Of a DNA stretch of 64,000 bases, positions 40,792-53,333 are shown one piece after another. Below the pieces are notes generated by a model. The model did not search any database. It was not told the origin of the DNA and was given only the letters and a program-made list of their open reading frames with translations. The DNA lies in the NCBI GenBank assembly GCA_019095985.1, contig CM032659.1, forward strand, positions 10,136,762-10,200,761. The letters are read 5' to 3'. Every line of letters begins with the position of its first letter. The first letter of the stretch is position 1. This DNA is from Streblospio benedicti. Its lineage: Eukaryota > Annelida > Polychaeta > Spionida > Spionidae. The translations under genes and the position numbers were made by a program.

Positions 40792-42650
40792 ATGGATGAA
40801 AATGATAAGTTAAGACTACAAGCTAATAGAACATTACTTGTAGAAAATATTAAAGTTACCGATATACAAGACAGGTTGATAAGTGAGTTCATTCTGAATG
40901 AAGAAGATGAAGAAAATCTGTCAAGAGTGAACAGTTTTGAAGCAGTTCGATTATTGATCAAGCTGCTTCAAAAGTCACCGAACCCTTCATCATATCGGGT
41001 ATTTTGCAGTGCTCTAGATGAAAAAGGTTACGATTTCGTTGTGAAAGCTTTAAATGAAACGAATATTCAAGCTGTTAAAGATAAGGCTAAGGTGGATAAG
41101 AAACGTCAAGATGATCAATTAGAAAAACTGCAACAGCAAGTTTGGTTACAATGTCAAATGATGACAGACTTGAAAAAACAACTCGATGAACTGAAAGCTA
41201 AAGAAAGCTCCTCTCCCAAGCAGGAAGAAAAGTATTCAAATTTAATATCACTTGAGAGCAAAATGAAAGATCAAGGCATCTCTTCTGATGATGTGATTCA
41301 GCTTTTGCTGAAATTTATGAACAGTGGTGGATTTTCAGAAAAGGAGAAAATTAAAGGACACCGTGAGCAAAGCAAACATCAAGCGGACGGAGATTTTGAT
41401 TCAGAAGTGATGGTTATTGATAACAGCATCGATGCTCATTGTGGAGAAGTGTCCGACTCTGTGGTGGAGGAAAATTTTAGCCAGAGAGAAATTTGTAAAG
41501 TTGCCCGTGAAATCGGCAAAGACATAGCATTTTACTTAGTCATGAAAAAAAATGGGATGGAACCAATTTCTCCCCCTAATAAATATGCTGCTGAATTTAG
41601 AAAGGTTGTTTATGAAGTCTTTGAACGCTATGAAGATTCTTTCCAAGTAATCACTGCCGAATTGAATCTGGAGGAAACAATTGGCTTTCAAGGTCTTGTG
41701 ACAATAGCAGATGAAATTTTCAAAGACGATGTGAACAACTGGGGCAGGATACTTGTTCTATATGCCTATGTCGGATGGTTGGCAATAAACATGTTTTCAT
41801 ACAGTGACCAGAAGAGTTGGGAAAGTATAGGCAATATGGGAGAATTTCTGGGTTACTATATATCCTCAAGAGTAGGTGAATGGATTGAAGCTCAAGGAGG
41901 ATGGGTATGTGTTTTTTTTTTTTATGAAATAAAAAACATGATACAAAGGTATAGAGTGGTGATGTGACCGATCCAGACAGCTCAGTAATTGGTCATTTGG
42001 TGGTCAGAAACTACCTCCGTTTTGCAAGGATGACTCGCACTTGAAGTTGACTAGTCTGAAAGGGCGACCCACATTTCAATGTTTTTTGTTAGTTCAAAAT
42101 CTTGTATTTTTAACAAGGAATTTTTTTGTCGGCCAGTGTTTTTTTGTTTTGTTTTTCATATCAGCATATACAACTTGCACATAAACATGGGACTCTTTAA
42201 ACATCAAGAACTGGTAAAAATTTAACTTAAAAAAAAAGTTAAACATTTTGTTTTTTGGAGGATCCAGAATATCACCCGGCCTTACGTTTTGAGGTTGGTC
42301 GTGTGGTTGAGTAACCTAGATTTTAGAATTACTGTGCTGTCTGCAGATGATAATTGCATTTGACATTACATTCTCATTTTTTTTTATTTTCTATATTCTA
42401 GACCAGACTATTATATAGATTCAGAATATTGAAGTCTTATATTAATTGGTTTCAGAGATTTACATTAAATATACAAGTTAATTTAACCAATAAGTAAGCT
42501 AAACAACAATCATATGTATATTTGTACCTATTTTTTTTTCAGGACCATTTTTCGCAACAAAAAACAACGGATAACCTTTTTTGGAAAAGTGTGTTGATAG
42601 GAAGTCTGGGACTTTTGGGTACATTTGGAATTACGTTGTTGAAAAGCTGA
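40792..42650 (+). CDS. CARD-containing Bcl-2 family protein
   Basis: Two exons (40792-41904 and 42543-42650) encode 406 residues. Residues ~1-90 are a CARD-like death fold (RLQANRTLLVENIKV, LISEFILNEEDEENL, VRLLIKLLQKSPNPSSYRVF), followed by a charged, coiled-coil-prone linker (~95-140). The C-terminal half is a Bcl-2 fold: a BH4-like helix (~ICKVAREIGKDIAFYLVMKK), a BH3-like segment FRKVVYEVFERYEDSF (~269-284) lacking the usual Gly-Asp, BH1 NNWGRILVLYAYVGWL (~315-330), and BH2 EWIEAQGGW|DHF spanning the intron. Residues ~387-404 form a tail anchor, as in mitochondrial or ER Bcl-2 proteins. The intron inside BH2 after GGW is the conserved Bcl-2 family position. It probably regulates apoptosis by linking CARD adaptors or caspases to membranes; pro- or anti-survival role cannot be told. 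A poly(A) signal lies at 43050-43055. Confidence 0.9.
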
Positions 42651-43509
42651 TGCATACTTCAATTTTTGTAGATGAAGATTTAATAACTTTGCTGAACTAA
42701 AATCCGTTATTGGATGGATGCATTTAGGATTTTTTTTTCATTTTTTTTTAAAAATATTTTGAACAGACAAGTTAATTGAGTATCATGATTTCTTTGTGCG
42801 CATTGACGGTTCAAGAGCCCTCAAATTCTAATAGCCTACAATTTACAAAAAACATTTACACTCATGCACTTTAGAAGGCTAAAAAAAAAATTTTGAGAAG
42901 TATTATGCTGGATGTGGATGTTACAAAACTTGGATATTGTTTATGTTTATAATCATTCATAAATCTGTTGATGATTATGTAAAATATGTATAATATTGGT
43001 ATTTTGTCCATATACCATGTAATTTTTGTGATTTATATTTATGGAGTAAAATAAAGTTCAACAGTGACTTTGTGATATTGTATTGTATGGTTTGCCAGAA
43101 GATAATAAAAATTGTGAAAACCCTGTAAATTTAGATTTTTAAGCACCTTATATTTATTTTTATCTATTTAGTACTCAACACCCATTCTTTGCCGTTTCAA
43201 CACAGAAATCTGAATCACTTTTGTGTAATACCTTCCAACTATCTGCTGTATGTCAGTTAGACTTTCTTTGCTGCACTAATTAACATCTAAACATTTAGTC
43301 AAACTGAACCTGGCCGTGATTACAAAATGTGCCATTTGTGGCCCACTCTTAGCACTCATTCTCTTACTGATTATAATTAAACATCATGCAGAGACAAACA
43401 ATATTCACTATTCTTTGAAATGGAAAAAATCAAACATTTGAATCCACACAAGTTATTTCCAAGATAAGGTGGCTGTGACCAAGTACGTTGTAACGCAGTG
43501 TTCTTTCTT
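42651..43509. other. convergent spacer between CARD/Bcl-2 gene and C2orf76
   Basis: AT-rich spacer with the CARD/Bcl-2 3' UTR (poly(A) signal at 43050) and, on the minus strand, the C2orf76 3' UTR. I see no coding exon or repeat here. Confidence 0.5.
43050..43055 (+). promoter_or_regulatory. poly(A) signal of the CARD/Bcl-2 gene
   Basis: AATAAA lies 400 bases after the stop, with a TGTGATATTGTATTG-type GT-rich stretch downstream. The convergent C2orf76 gene ends at 43510. Confidence 0.6.
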
Positions 43510-46500
43510 CTACCAAGTTGTTTGTGGGTTGGCTTTATATTCTTGATAGTCACTCATCTTAAAAAATGATATCTCTGTTTCGTTCCCTGCAAAAACAAAC
43601 ATAAGAAAAGTTATGATTCACATAAAAATATTTTGCTGAATTGAATAGATGATCATATTTATCAATAAAAATATTGAATGAATCTTTTTATTTCTAAACT
43701 TTGTAGTGTGGGTGTAGCATATAAAATTAAGACTTTGGGGGGATGTCAAGAGGCAACATTAACAAAATTTCAGCTTACCACTTAAACCAAAAACTTTTTA
43801 CAAAACCATTTTTTAATGACTTTTCAAGGCTGTAAATATGGAACCCTTCAACAGGATTATTGTAAAAGCTTTTTAATTCACAACCTTAAATATTCATAGT
43901 TAGTCATCGAAGTAGTTTCGGCACCTACATAGTTTGTCGAATTCTAAATTTAATTCAGGGTTTAGTATATTTAGGTTAATTTGAATTGGCAGATTCAAGC
44001 TTAATCACACCAATGCAACACCTTCAAAAAGCTGCATACATTCCCTTGAACATAACTTGCTGCAATGTTGCTGAATTCTGGGAAGAGTCTGTTGATAATT
44101 GCTGGTGATATTGAGAAGTATACAACTATAAAACCCCTATATGTTCAAAGCTTTTAAGTTCATGTTTTTTCGCCTGTTTTCTGTCAAATTGAACATCTAT
44201 GATCTTTAATTATTGCATATTTATCTTTACTTATTGCATCAATAATCATATATTACATCCGTACTCCATTTGATACACGTCAAAAAAAAGTATCAACCCA
44301 CCTACATGTGGACTTGACAAATAATCACATTAGGTATTTTTCACAGAATAATGAATAGCGATGTACAATGACAGCCGGGGGGGGGGGGGTAGGGGTAGGG
44401 GTTGTCAGAAATGCCTGAAAATGCGATGACGTCATTTGTGAATAATCCCTTAGGTTGCGGCACCTCACCGGAATTAATCAATTGACTGTTCTTGGAATTG
44501 ACAACATTACATCAAGTTACCTTCAGGGGGTTTGGAAGGGGGTACGTTAGTGTCATTTAGCTAAACAGCGAATCTAGAAGGACCTAAATTTACCAGACCA
44601 GCAAGTTAAAAGGCCACCAAACTACATAGGTGCCGCGAATATTTAGTGTCGCAAATTTAGAGGGTTTTAGAGTAATTATTGTTGCATAGGATTTAATAGT
44701 CAAAGGATGCTATATTATATATTCTAGCTATTCCAGATAGAGTAGAAAAGAGTACTGGATTATAGTATGATGCGATAAATGGTACCCTGGGGTACCAAAT
44801 AGAAATCCGACATTTTTACTTAAGTGAAAATTAATTTTCAGTTGGGCCCTGGTGCAGCAATAACTTCGAAAATTAATCTTTCATTTTACACAAACCAAGT
44901 GCAAATACAGTCTTCAACTACTCACAATTTACTCTTTTGGTGACTTTGCATTTAGAAATAGTTATAATCTTTGTATTGCTTGAGATCATTTTGTATAAAC
45001 ATTAAAATCTAATAAAATAAGTCGTTATCTATTATTTGTATACTTATGTGTGTTTAGACTGTATTATATACTGTGGCATGATGTGAGATGTGTCAGTATT
45101 TCATACATCAGAGTAGGGAAACCATTCCAATGCAACCGTACTAACACAATATGGCGAATTTTATTAAAAACCCCAAGGTGGAACGGAATGTAAAATAACA
45201 ACACTGAAAATCAAATTTCACTGTTTGACAAAATAACAAGTGTTAAAGGCCACAAAAAATTAAAGGGTTATTTTAGTTGTTTTAATATTTGTTTTAGTAT
45301 GGCTTGATGTACGTAAGTAATGAACTCACACATACCACGGTTATGTTCATTCAATGAATACTATGTATATGCATGGTTTTAAATTACCTATTCCACATTC
45401 AGCAAGGCTTAATCCTGCTTTAAGTATAAGTTTTTCGTCATCTTCCATCACAATAATTGGATTTGAAGTCTGAAAAAGTATATCTAAAAAATTCATGAAT
45501 ATGCAAATCACTTACTTCATACAACCAATCATTTGGCAACTAGCATTTTTCATGTTGTAGATTACTTCCATGTATGAGCTTATTGGGTGCCATATTAATG
45601 AGAAATGAAGATATTAAATACAATTTAGTTATTTTTAGTTATCTAATAACTAAAAGTATCTAAGGGAACGATCATAAATAACTATTGTGGGTCCTCCATT
45701 TTGGGGGCTTGAAGAAAAAGTTAACCGACCCCCATCAACATTTTGAAAAGTTGAGTGACCCTCACCCCCACCCCCACCCGCTAAAGAAAAAGTCCTCTAT
45801 ATAGTCATTGCATCGCTAAAAGAAAATATTTGAAAAAATATACCGTGATGTGATAAAAAAGTTCAGCGACCCCCCCCAAAAAACGAAGCAGAAAAGTTGG
45901 ACGACCCCCCACCTTTTTGGACGACCCCACCGGTATCATTATTTATGATCGTTCCCTAAATTGTATTTAATGTCTTCATTTCTCAAAGTAGAGATGGGAC
46001 AAGTGAAGTTTTGGCTCAGATGTAGGCACCATATACATCTATCAGTATTTTTTTCAGTGAACAAAATAAACTATACCTTTGATCCATGAGCCTTATGTTG
46101 TATTTTCAGTGTATCTGAAATGGTATTAAAACTTGAAAGAACGTAATTAAGATTTGTGAATCTTGGGGTAAAAGCTCTTTACGAGTGATATTTCATTGCA
46201 GAGGAAGGAATGAGCCATTAGAAGAAGGGGATAGTACCGGTATATTGTTACTGATATTTTATTTTAGATGTACTCACCATAAGTGTATTTCTTAAAGGGT
46301 GGGGGTATTCCAGCTCTTTTTTGCACATCTGAAATAAAACGATTCTTGTTTTATTCATCCATGTAAGACTGATGTTACACACCCACCCAACCCCAATAAT
46401 TCACTTACTTTGGATGACATGATTATGAGGCATTATACATCGAAATCACAATATTTTATTCACACTGAGCTGAATACATGTAATCTATGTAGTATGTTGC

Positions 46501-46635
46501 TTGCTAAATTAATTCAAATATAAATATTTCGTGATATCCATATAACTGTAAAAAACATTGTTGTCTGTCAACTAATATTTGGTATTCATCTCTCAAAGTA
46601 TGTATATTGTAAATAAATAAATAAAAATAAATAAA

Positions 46636-46692
<57 letters not shown>

Positions 46693-46950
46693 ATAGCATT
46701 TCATTCCCACATTTTAAAATTCAGTTCATGTAATTGACATCAATCAATTGCCACATTAATAAAAATGCAAAATTCATTTTCAACAAGAAAAAACAAAAAA
46801 ATTACCTTCTATAATCAGCTGCATAAATTGCTCTGTGGTTAGGGAAAAGTCTACATCATGCAAAACTATGTACTTGACATTTCTGTGTGGGAAAGATCTG
46901 ATGAGACGGACTGTTAAAGTATTACCACCCTCGGCACACACACCAGACAT
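43510..46950 (-). CDS. C2orf76: UPF0538 protein (C2orf76 / AIM29 family)
   Basis: C2orf76 is a small conserved cytosolic protein of unknown function. Five coding exons join in phase: 46806-46950, 46278-46328, 46077-46114, 45388-45469 and 43510-43586, giving 130 residues (human: 126). Conserved blocks are LTVRLIRSFPHRNVK, PPPFKKYTYGDTLKIQH, HGSKTSNPIIVMEDDEKLIL, LAECGIGNETEISFF and YQEYKANPQTTW, which align along the whole human protein. The start is the ATG at 46950 in an exon that begins at 46955, so upstream exons are untranslated. This exon lies in a block duplicated at 53334-54727. The gene converges on the CARD/Bcl-2 gene. Identification is from memory of the human sequence and is firm. 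Confidence 0.92.
45663..45957. mobile_element. AGGGAACGATC MITE
   Basis: Perfect 17-base inverted ends AGGGAACGATCATAAAT and ATTTATGATCGTTCCCT. The body has C-rich runs and TGAAAAAATATACCGTG. In a C2orf76 intron. Confidence 0.8.
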
Positions 46951-47779
46951 TTCATCTACAATGAAGAAAATATTTACTGTATTGCTTTTTGAAATTAATC
47001 TTAGATAGATCTCTATTATAATAATTCGATAATTGAATTGACAGTTTCTTCCGCTGGCGGTTCAATTGAATTTTGCTTGAACATCAATTGATATCTTTTG
47101 TAAAAGTAACAGCTATATTTTGCGATGATTGTATTAAATACATGGTTTTGTTCCTTACGGACCAGAACAAAGCAATAGCCGAGTCTCGATCAACGAGTCC
47201 TGTGATGGTGTGCACTCACCAATAAAGGAGTAGAGCGTCCTTTTGAATGAGGCTACAATACCTAGTGTGTATATGATCGATCTGCCGTGTAACATCGTGA
47301 AAAATGGGACTACGACACAGCATGCGGTCAGTAGAATTAATCGGTATGTGGATATTCGGTTGAACAAGGTTGTACTGTATGTGCACAAGTTCACACTTTC
47401 CAATATTGTTTGGTGTAGTTGGTAGAATTGGACTACAGTAGATCGAGCAATTATCAATTCATTAAATTTATCATTACATTGCATACCCCATACATAACTC
47501 GACTTCCCAATGGCTTCCAACAAATTTCGAGATATGCCATGGCAGACATGTCGCCAGAAATCGATACGTCGTACATCTGCCACTGAGTCGCTGATTTCCA
47601 CACAGCACGCCCCGTAGTGTTACTACTAGACGGTGGCTATGCCAAGCGGAGGTTTGGAAGCCCTCGTTAAAGCGTGTCCGTGTAGAGGAGAGCCACACCT
47701 GCACGATAAAAGTACTCACCTAGTTTGAAACTATAGCTAGTGTGATCCCCCACCTTGAGGCTCAGTTGGCTACCTAGCA
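46360..47779 (+). repeat. segmental duplication, copy A1 (contains C2orf76 first coding exon)
   Basis: This block matches 53334-54727 almost base for base, apart from different lengths of an ATAA-type microsatellite (46610-46694) and small changes. It begins at CATGTAAGACTGATG in both. It includes the first coding exon of C2orf76, identical in both copies, a ~400-base stretch open on both strands, and the back part of a SINE. Both copies end within the SINE at CAGTTGGCTAC. Confidence 0.9.
46610..46694. repeat. ATAA microsatellite
   Basis: AAATAAATA-type repeat in duplicated block A1; shorter and mixed with ATGTATAA in block A2. Confidence 0.9.
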
Positions 47780-47990
47780 GTGTACTGCGCTGGACTCGGT
47801 GGGACAGTCCTGTGGGACAGTCCAGCTGGACGGGACTGGGATCCCGCGAGATCTTTTTGCGGAGGAGGGACGGAGTGGACACAAAACTCGCGGGGAGTGG
47901 GGCGGAGTGGTCACATGGACAACTTGCGGATTTTCGGCGGGACATCTTCCCACGACAATCCCGCCGAGGTCCCGCGACAATAAAACAGTG
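47780..47990. other. GC-rich island of unknown nature
   Basis: About 210 bases of G/C-rich sequence in otherwise AT-rich DNA, directly after duplicated block A1. It contains repeated GGGACAG / GGGAC / CCCGCG-type words. Several reading frames are open only because AT-rich stops are rare. I recognise no protein, and it is absent from copy A2. Confidence 0.4.
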
Positions 47991-49150
47991 TGGATTTTGT
48001 CAATCCTCTATGACACTTAGATCTTCATAGTAGTTACATAAAAAGTCCAGCAACAGTACCTTGATAGGAAAGGATGTGGGAAAATTGAACAATATCTAAT
48101 CATGTCCCCGACAATATTTATACATGACAGTACAATGACTTTGAAATCCAATGTTAACTCTTCACAAATCAAGATACATTTACAAATCTTATTGAGAACT
48201 ATGCTTACTTTGAAAAAAAAGATCTAATGAGAACTAGGCTTAATTCACAGGGCTTAGACATTCTCAATTAGCCAAATGGTTGATATGCATAATCATACAT
48301 TACCTTCAATAGTAGTAAACAATGGTTGAATTTTGTTTGCTGAGATAATTGTCCCAGTCATTAATTACGTAAAGCAAACACTATCATAGATATTCACCTA
48401 CAATTAGGAAGGAATTTACCTAATTGTAACATAAGAAAAGAATTATAGATTCAGACAAGCATTAAAAGTTTAAATTTTTCTTGCTCAGCAAATAAAAAAA
48501 GTTGATTGCTGGTTTTGATGTTGTAAAATTAACTGTCACTGTAGGGTGCCTTTCATAATTACCTCTATAACTAGTCAGCAAATGCTAAGTAAATAAACAT
48601 AACATTTGACCAGTGAACTTAAATATCAGTTAGTCAGTTAGCAGGTTAGACCTATGTCATGGTCAGTCAAGTGGTCAGTTATCTATAATTGCATTGAAAG
48701 TAAACAATCACCACTGTTTGCTTAACTGGGCTTTTGTGTGGTGTCAGTCAAGTGGTCAGTTATCTATATATGTGAATTACTTTTTATGAAGAGACAATCA
48801 ACTGGAGATGTTGACCATTAATGTACAGTGGAAATTGTCCATGTGGTATCTCCCTGTTAAGGAAACTTCCCTTACGATATGTATTCATAAAGATCAATTG
48901 AGTATTCTGTCACTGTTTTATCTTATTTTAATGTTAATATGTATGTTTTTTTTAAGAAATAATGCATAGTTGTTAAAAAATATGTTTCAGTTTTGTTTCA
49001 TTTGGTTCAAATAAAGTCAATGAATAATGTATTCCGATACATGTCATTAGAATGTCAGTTGTTGAAAGTTTCAATTACACAGCTTGCAAAGTAATTGATA
49101 AAATAAATGAGGTTAGGGTACATTAATCTGAAATCTATCTACAACTATTG
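47991..49150. other. intergenic, AT-rich, no gene seen
   Basis: AT-rich spacer. The words GTCAGTCAAGTGGTCAGTTATC (shortened: GTGGTCAGTTATC) repeat near 48670 and 48750, a minor local duplication. No coding exon or RNA gene is visible. Confidence 0.4.
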
Positions 49151-49154
49151 CAGG

Positions 49155-51838
49155 ACTGTTCTACATCTACATCTACATAATACTGCCCAACGTCAACAAG
49201 ATGACGACTATTGGCAGGCAGAGTGCGCATGATTAAAATTATAATTTAAAATTTTACAAATGATTTTTTTAACATTTTATGAATTTAAAATAAAAACAGT
49301 CAGAGTCTAATTTACAGAGAGGAGCGCCTTGAAGCTTTCAAGACTCTCAGCTGTTGCTACTGGGTGGGGAAGGTCATTCCATGCTACAACAGTTCTCGGG
49401 TAGAAGGAGTGCTTCCTTGCGTCTGTCCGGCTACTGATGTGTTGAAAAGCCATTGGGTGGTTTCTCCTGGTTGAGCGGGTTGTATGAATCAACTGGTTGG
49501 CGCTATCGATGGAGATCAAGCCGTTTGCGATCTTATACATCATGGTCAAACGAGCGTGACATCGGCGATCCTGTAGGGTAGGCCAGTTTAGTGTGTTCAG
49601 CATTTCTGTTACGCTGGACGTGTTGTGATACCGGTTTAGTACGTAACGGGCAGCACGTCGCTGGACCATCTCAATTCTTCTGATGTCACAATCCAAGAAA
49701 GGATCCCAGACTGCGCTCGCATACTCTATGGTGGGTCTCACTAGGCTCAAGTACGCCAGCGATTTAACTGACGTGGAGGCTATGTTTAAGTTGCGTCTCA
49801 AGAACCCAATCATACCATTTGCCTTCTTGCAAACCGACTGGACATGGTGGTGCCAGTTTAGTTTACTGTCCAAATGGGTTCCAAGGTACTTAGCAGAGTC
49901 GACGTGTTTTAATGCATGCCCACGTAGATAGTATTTCGATACAATCGGCTTATGCTTTTTTGTTACAGTTAGAACCGTACACTTATCCGGATGGAACGAC
50001 ATCATCCAACGATCTTCCCACAGCGCGAGTAAGTCTAAGTCATCCTGAAGTTTTGCTGCGTCCTCTGGTGAAGTGATTACTAGGTAAATGATGGTGTCGT
50101 CGGCGAACAGGCGAACTTTCGAGTGGAGCCTAGCTTGAATGTCGTTAATAAAGTAGAGAAATAGAGAGGGTCCCAGGACAGAACCTTGTGGGACTCCTGA
50201 ACCAACAGGGACTGAATCGGACTTTTCTCCACCCACCACGACTTGCTGCGACCTGTTTGTGAGGAAACTCTCCAGCCAACGATTTACTTCGTCTCGGATA
50301 CCATAGTGGTCCAATTTATGAAGAAGAAGGCTATGATTTACTTTGTCAAACGCCTTCGCAAAGTCCATCACTATGATGTCAGATTGTTTATTATCATCAA
50401 GGTTTTTGGTGATATCGTCCACGAAGTCTAACAACTGGGTTTCACACGATAAGCACCGACGAAAACCATGTTGGAGTTTATAGAGAATACTGTGGCGATC
50501 TCCATGTTTCATGATGTGGCTCACAACGATATGTTCCATGATTTTACAGCATATAGACGTTAATGAGATAGGTCGATAGTTGATCGTGTCGTATTTCTGG
50601 CCTTTCTTGTAAACGGGGGCCACATATGCTGATTTCCAATCCGACGGGACAACTCCAGAGCTGAGAGATTTTTTGAAGATGATGGTAACGATTGGTGCAA
50701 TCTCTCTGGACAGCTGTTTCAGAACTCTGGGAGAGATGCCATCAGGGCCAGAAGCTTTGTTTGGTTTCAGATCACGGAGGAGTTTTTCAACACCGTTCTC
50801 TTCAATCACTATTGGTTCCATGTTCGGATACGCGGTTGTAGGCATCGGACATCTACGGTGGAATTCCTCTTTGGTGTATCGAATAGGCATTGAGAACGCA
50901 TCTTGGAACTGCTTGTTCAAGATGTTCGCCTTGTCCTTATTCTCAGTGTAGAGAATACCATCCTTTTTTAATGAGGTGATGTCCTTGTTGTCACAGCGGC
51001 GATGCTTTATGAACGTATAGAAACGTTTATTACCAGGTTGCTCCAGATTTGGTTCGACAATTTTCTCCACGTAATCCCAATACGACCTGCGTAGTTGTCT
51101 CTGGGCTTCTGCTTTTAGTTTTTTGAACTTTGCAGCATCCTTAGGGGATTTGCTTTTCTGTTTCTTCTTGTGAGCTCGATCACGCTTCCGTATCAATTTA
51201 CGTAGATCTCCTTTGATCCATGGGACATCTTGTTTGGTTTTAGTGAGTTTGTGGGGGATGTGGTCATCTATTGATTTGAGTATACCACTCTTGAAGTGAT
51301 TCCACATATCTTCTACTAGGGAGTCTCTTATGAACATATCAGTTATGACTGAACCGAGGTTTCTGACATCAATTGCCATGTTGTCCCACTTAGCTTTTCC
51401 GTAGAGCGGCATGTTCCGTGGTTTTTGTTTCGATTTGGAAGCACAGACATCAACCTCAAAGAAGACTGCACTGTGGTCACAGATACCTGGTATTGACTCA
51501 ACCCTGGGGATTTTCGCTGGAAGATTTGTGGCCACCAGGTCAAGTGTGTTTTCTCCTCTGGTAGGGAATTCCACTAGCTGAACCAGGCTGTTGTTGTCCA
51601 GCACGGCTCCAACAAAATGATGAAAATGTGGGCTAGGTGCACCAGGTTTGACCAGATGGTTTTTCCAATCCCAGCCAGGAAGGTTGAAGTCTCCACCGAC
51701 AATGAGTACAGCGTTTTTAACTGATTTGGTTAGCTTTAGACTTTTATCCAGCTCAAGATAACCCTTCTCGTTGGAGGTCAGGGGGTTGTAGTAGGAACAT
51801 ACGTAGAGGGTTTTTTGACCTACCAGTTGAATCTATTG
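49155..51838 (-). mobile_element. CR1/Jockey-like LINE, 5'-truncated, long open ORF2
   Basis: One uninterrupted frame on the minus strand runs from about 51830 to 49307. It starts inside an apurinic endonuclease domain (GGDFNLPGWDW) and covers a whole reverse transcriptase: NYRPISLTS, GFRRCLSCETQLLDFV, DFAKAFDKVNHSLLLHKL, GVPQGSVLGPSLFLYFINDI and the catalytic FADD, then the usual tail with SFYPRTVVAWNDLP. A ~150-base 3' UTR ends in a few ATGTAG repeats, the expected 3' tail. The 5' end is truncated at a stop near 51830. The lack of breaks over more than 800 codons shows recent insertion. Clade is judged from motifs and could be another CR1-group branch. Confidence 0.88.
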
Positions 51839-51839
51839 A

Positions 51840-53290
51840 AATTAGGACAGTCACAGTTGCATAAGGCTAGATAGGATTCTATATGCCTTTTGTGCGATAT
51901 GCCAGCAAGTATTCACTAAGGTTTCTATTTTTATTGTAAACAAAGTTTACAATTAGTTAAATGAGGTTATTAGTATATTAGAAAACCCATCCATATAAAA
52001 AAAAACAAATTTAACTAAATTATAAATTTTCCCATGTCTATGACAATTGGACACATATGTAAATAAAGGCAATGGACCAAGTTTATGTTCGTTTTGCTGC
52101 TAATGTTAAACAAAATTTTACATAGTTATGCAATGCGCCTTTAAAATTATATTGTAACAAATATAATACTACCAGAAGTTACAAATGAATTAATTGTAAC
52201 GTGTATTGGACTAAGGATGTCAACTTTTAGGTGTATTTTTATAAGCGCTTTTATATTTTAAAGACGGATTAAATTAAAATAAATTTGTCTAGACCTCTCT
52301 TAATGTGGTCACTGCACAGGACCAGTGATCGAGGGGTGGTTGTACACTTTATGTATAAAACAAGGACGCCAACTTTTACATAATAAAAGCCTTTGTCACA
52401 CACAAAAAGCCTTTATCAAATATCCTATGTGTAATCACGGCTGGATTAATGGACAAATTTATCGTCTGTGCAGGAATTAAATGGTAGAAAAAATATTGAC
52501 ATTGTCAAAGTAAATCATTACAGGTATTATAAATGCTCTACATATTCCTATGGGCATGCTCACATAACAATGTATACGCCATATAAAACTGTATGTCTTC
52601 ATTTTTAGTTTGTAAAATGACATCAGCCTCCATGTATATTTCTACCCAAATAACACTTCTAATACCAAAAATCAACTTTGTTCATGTTAATGACCGTGAC
52701 ATCATGCGGAGTTGATGTCACCTCCAAATTTTTTACCAGATTACCAAGGCCAAAATTCCCGTTGAAAAAGCCCTGTGGTCAATTATGAGTTCAGCCCAGA
52801 GTCATTTGCAAAATCAGTAGGGGCTACCTATAAAAAATCTAGAGCATCAATTGCACTGTTGATTCATATTCACAATCCATCAATTTTCATTGACGAACTC
52901 CCGTTAAAAGGTCAGAAGTTCAAGTGTGCCAGTTGTAAGTGTATAGTGTGGTTAGGATGTTGACTTCAAAAGCGTGATTTGCATGCCCCATGAGTTCGAA
53001 AAATTGACACGCAGTATCAGCTGCCATCGTTCGAAAACGTCTGCCATGTTTTCTATTCTCCACACAGTGTGTCGCCTCTGATAAATTTTGATACTGAACA
53101 GTGGTAGCTCAAGCCATGGACTCTTTGGAAGCCTCGTATCATCCTAGTTACCTTATGGTAAGAGGCTTAACACAAGTGAGATCTCTTCATGCTAAAAACT
53201 CACCTTCCGAAGCTGGAAATCTATATGCTGGTGTGATCCCCAATCCCCGAGGCTCAGTTTAAGTGTAATCTCGAGGTCTATGTAACAAGA
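51840..53290 (+). repeat. older duplicated block, copy B1
   Basis: Similar in order and content to 55600-56620 but clearly diverged: shared tracts include ATTGTAAACAAAGTTTACAA, CATGTCTATGACAATTGGAC and ACATAGTTATGCAATGCGCC. Each copy ends with a MITE fragment (AGAGCATCAATTGCACTGTT) followed by a SINE of the second family. It may be an old duplication or a composite repeat. Confidence 0.7.
52925..53285 (+). mobile_element. SINE family 2, decayed copy
   Basis: Counterpart of 56238-56610 in the older duplicated block, with many changes and a short deletion near the 3' end. Confidence 0.55.
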
Positions 53291-53333
53291 CACATTTTAA
53301 CAGATGCTCTGTGTGACATTAAGGTGATCGACG

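Noticed and set aside
46504-46710. Leu/Phe/Ile/Tyr-rich frame that looks like a membrane segment
   Set aside because: Translation of the ATAA microsatellite on the minus strand.
47755-48030. Four or five overlapping open frames on both strands
   Set aside because: They arise from GC-rich sequence with few stops; none shows a recognisable domain or splice context.
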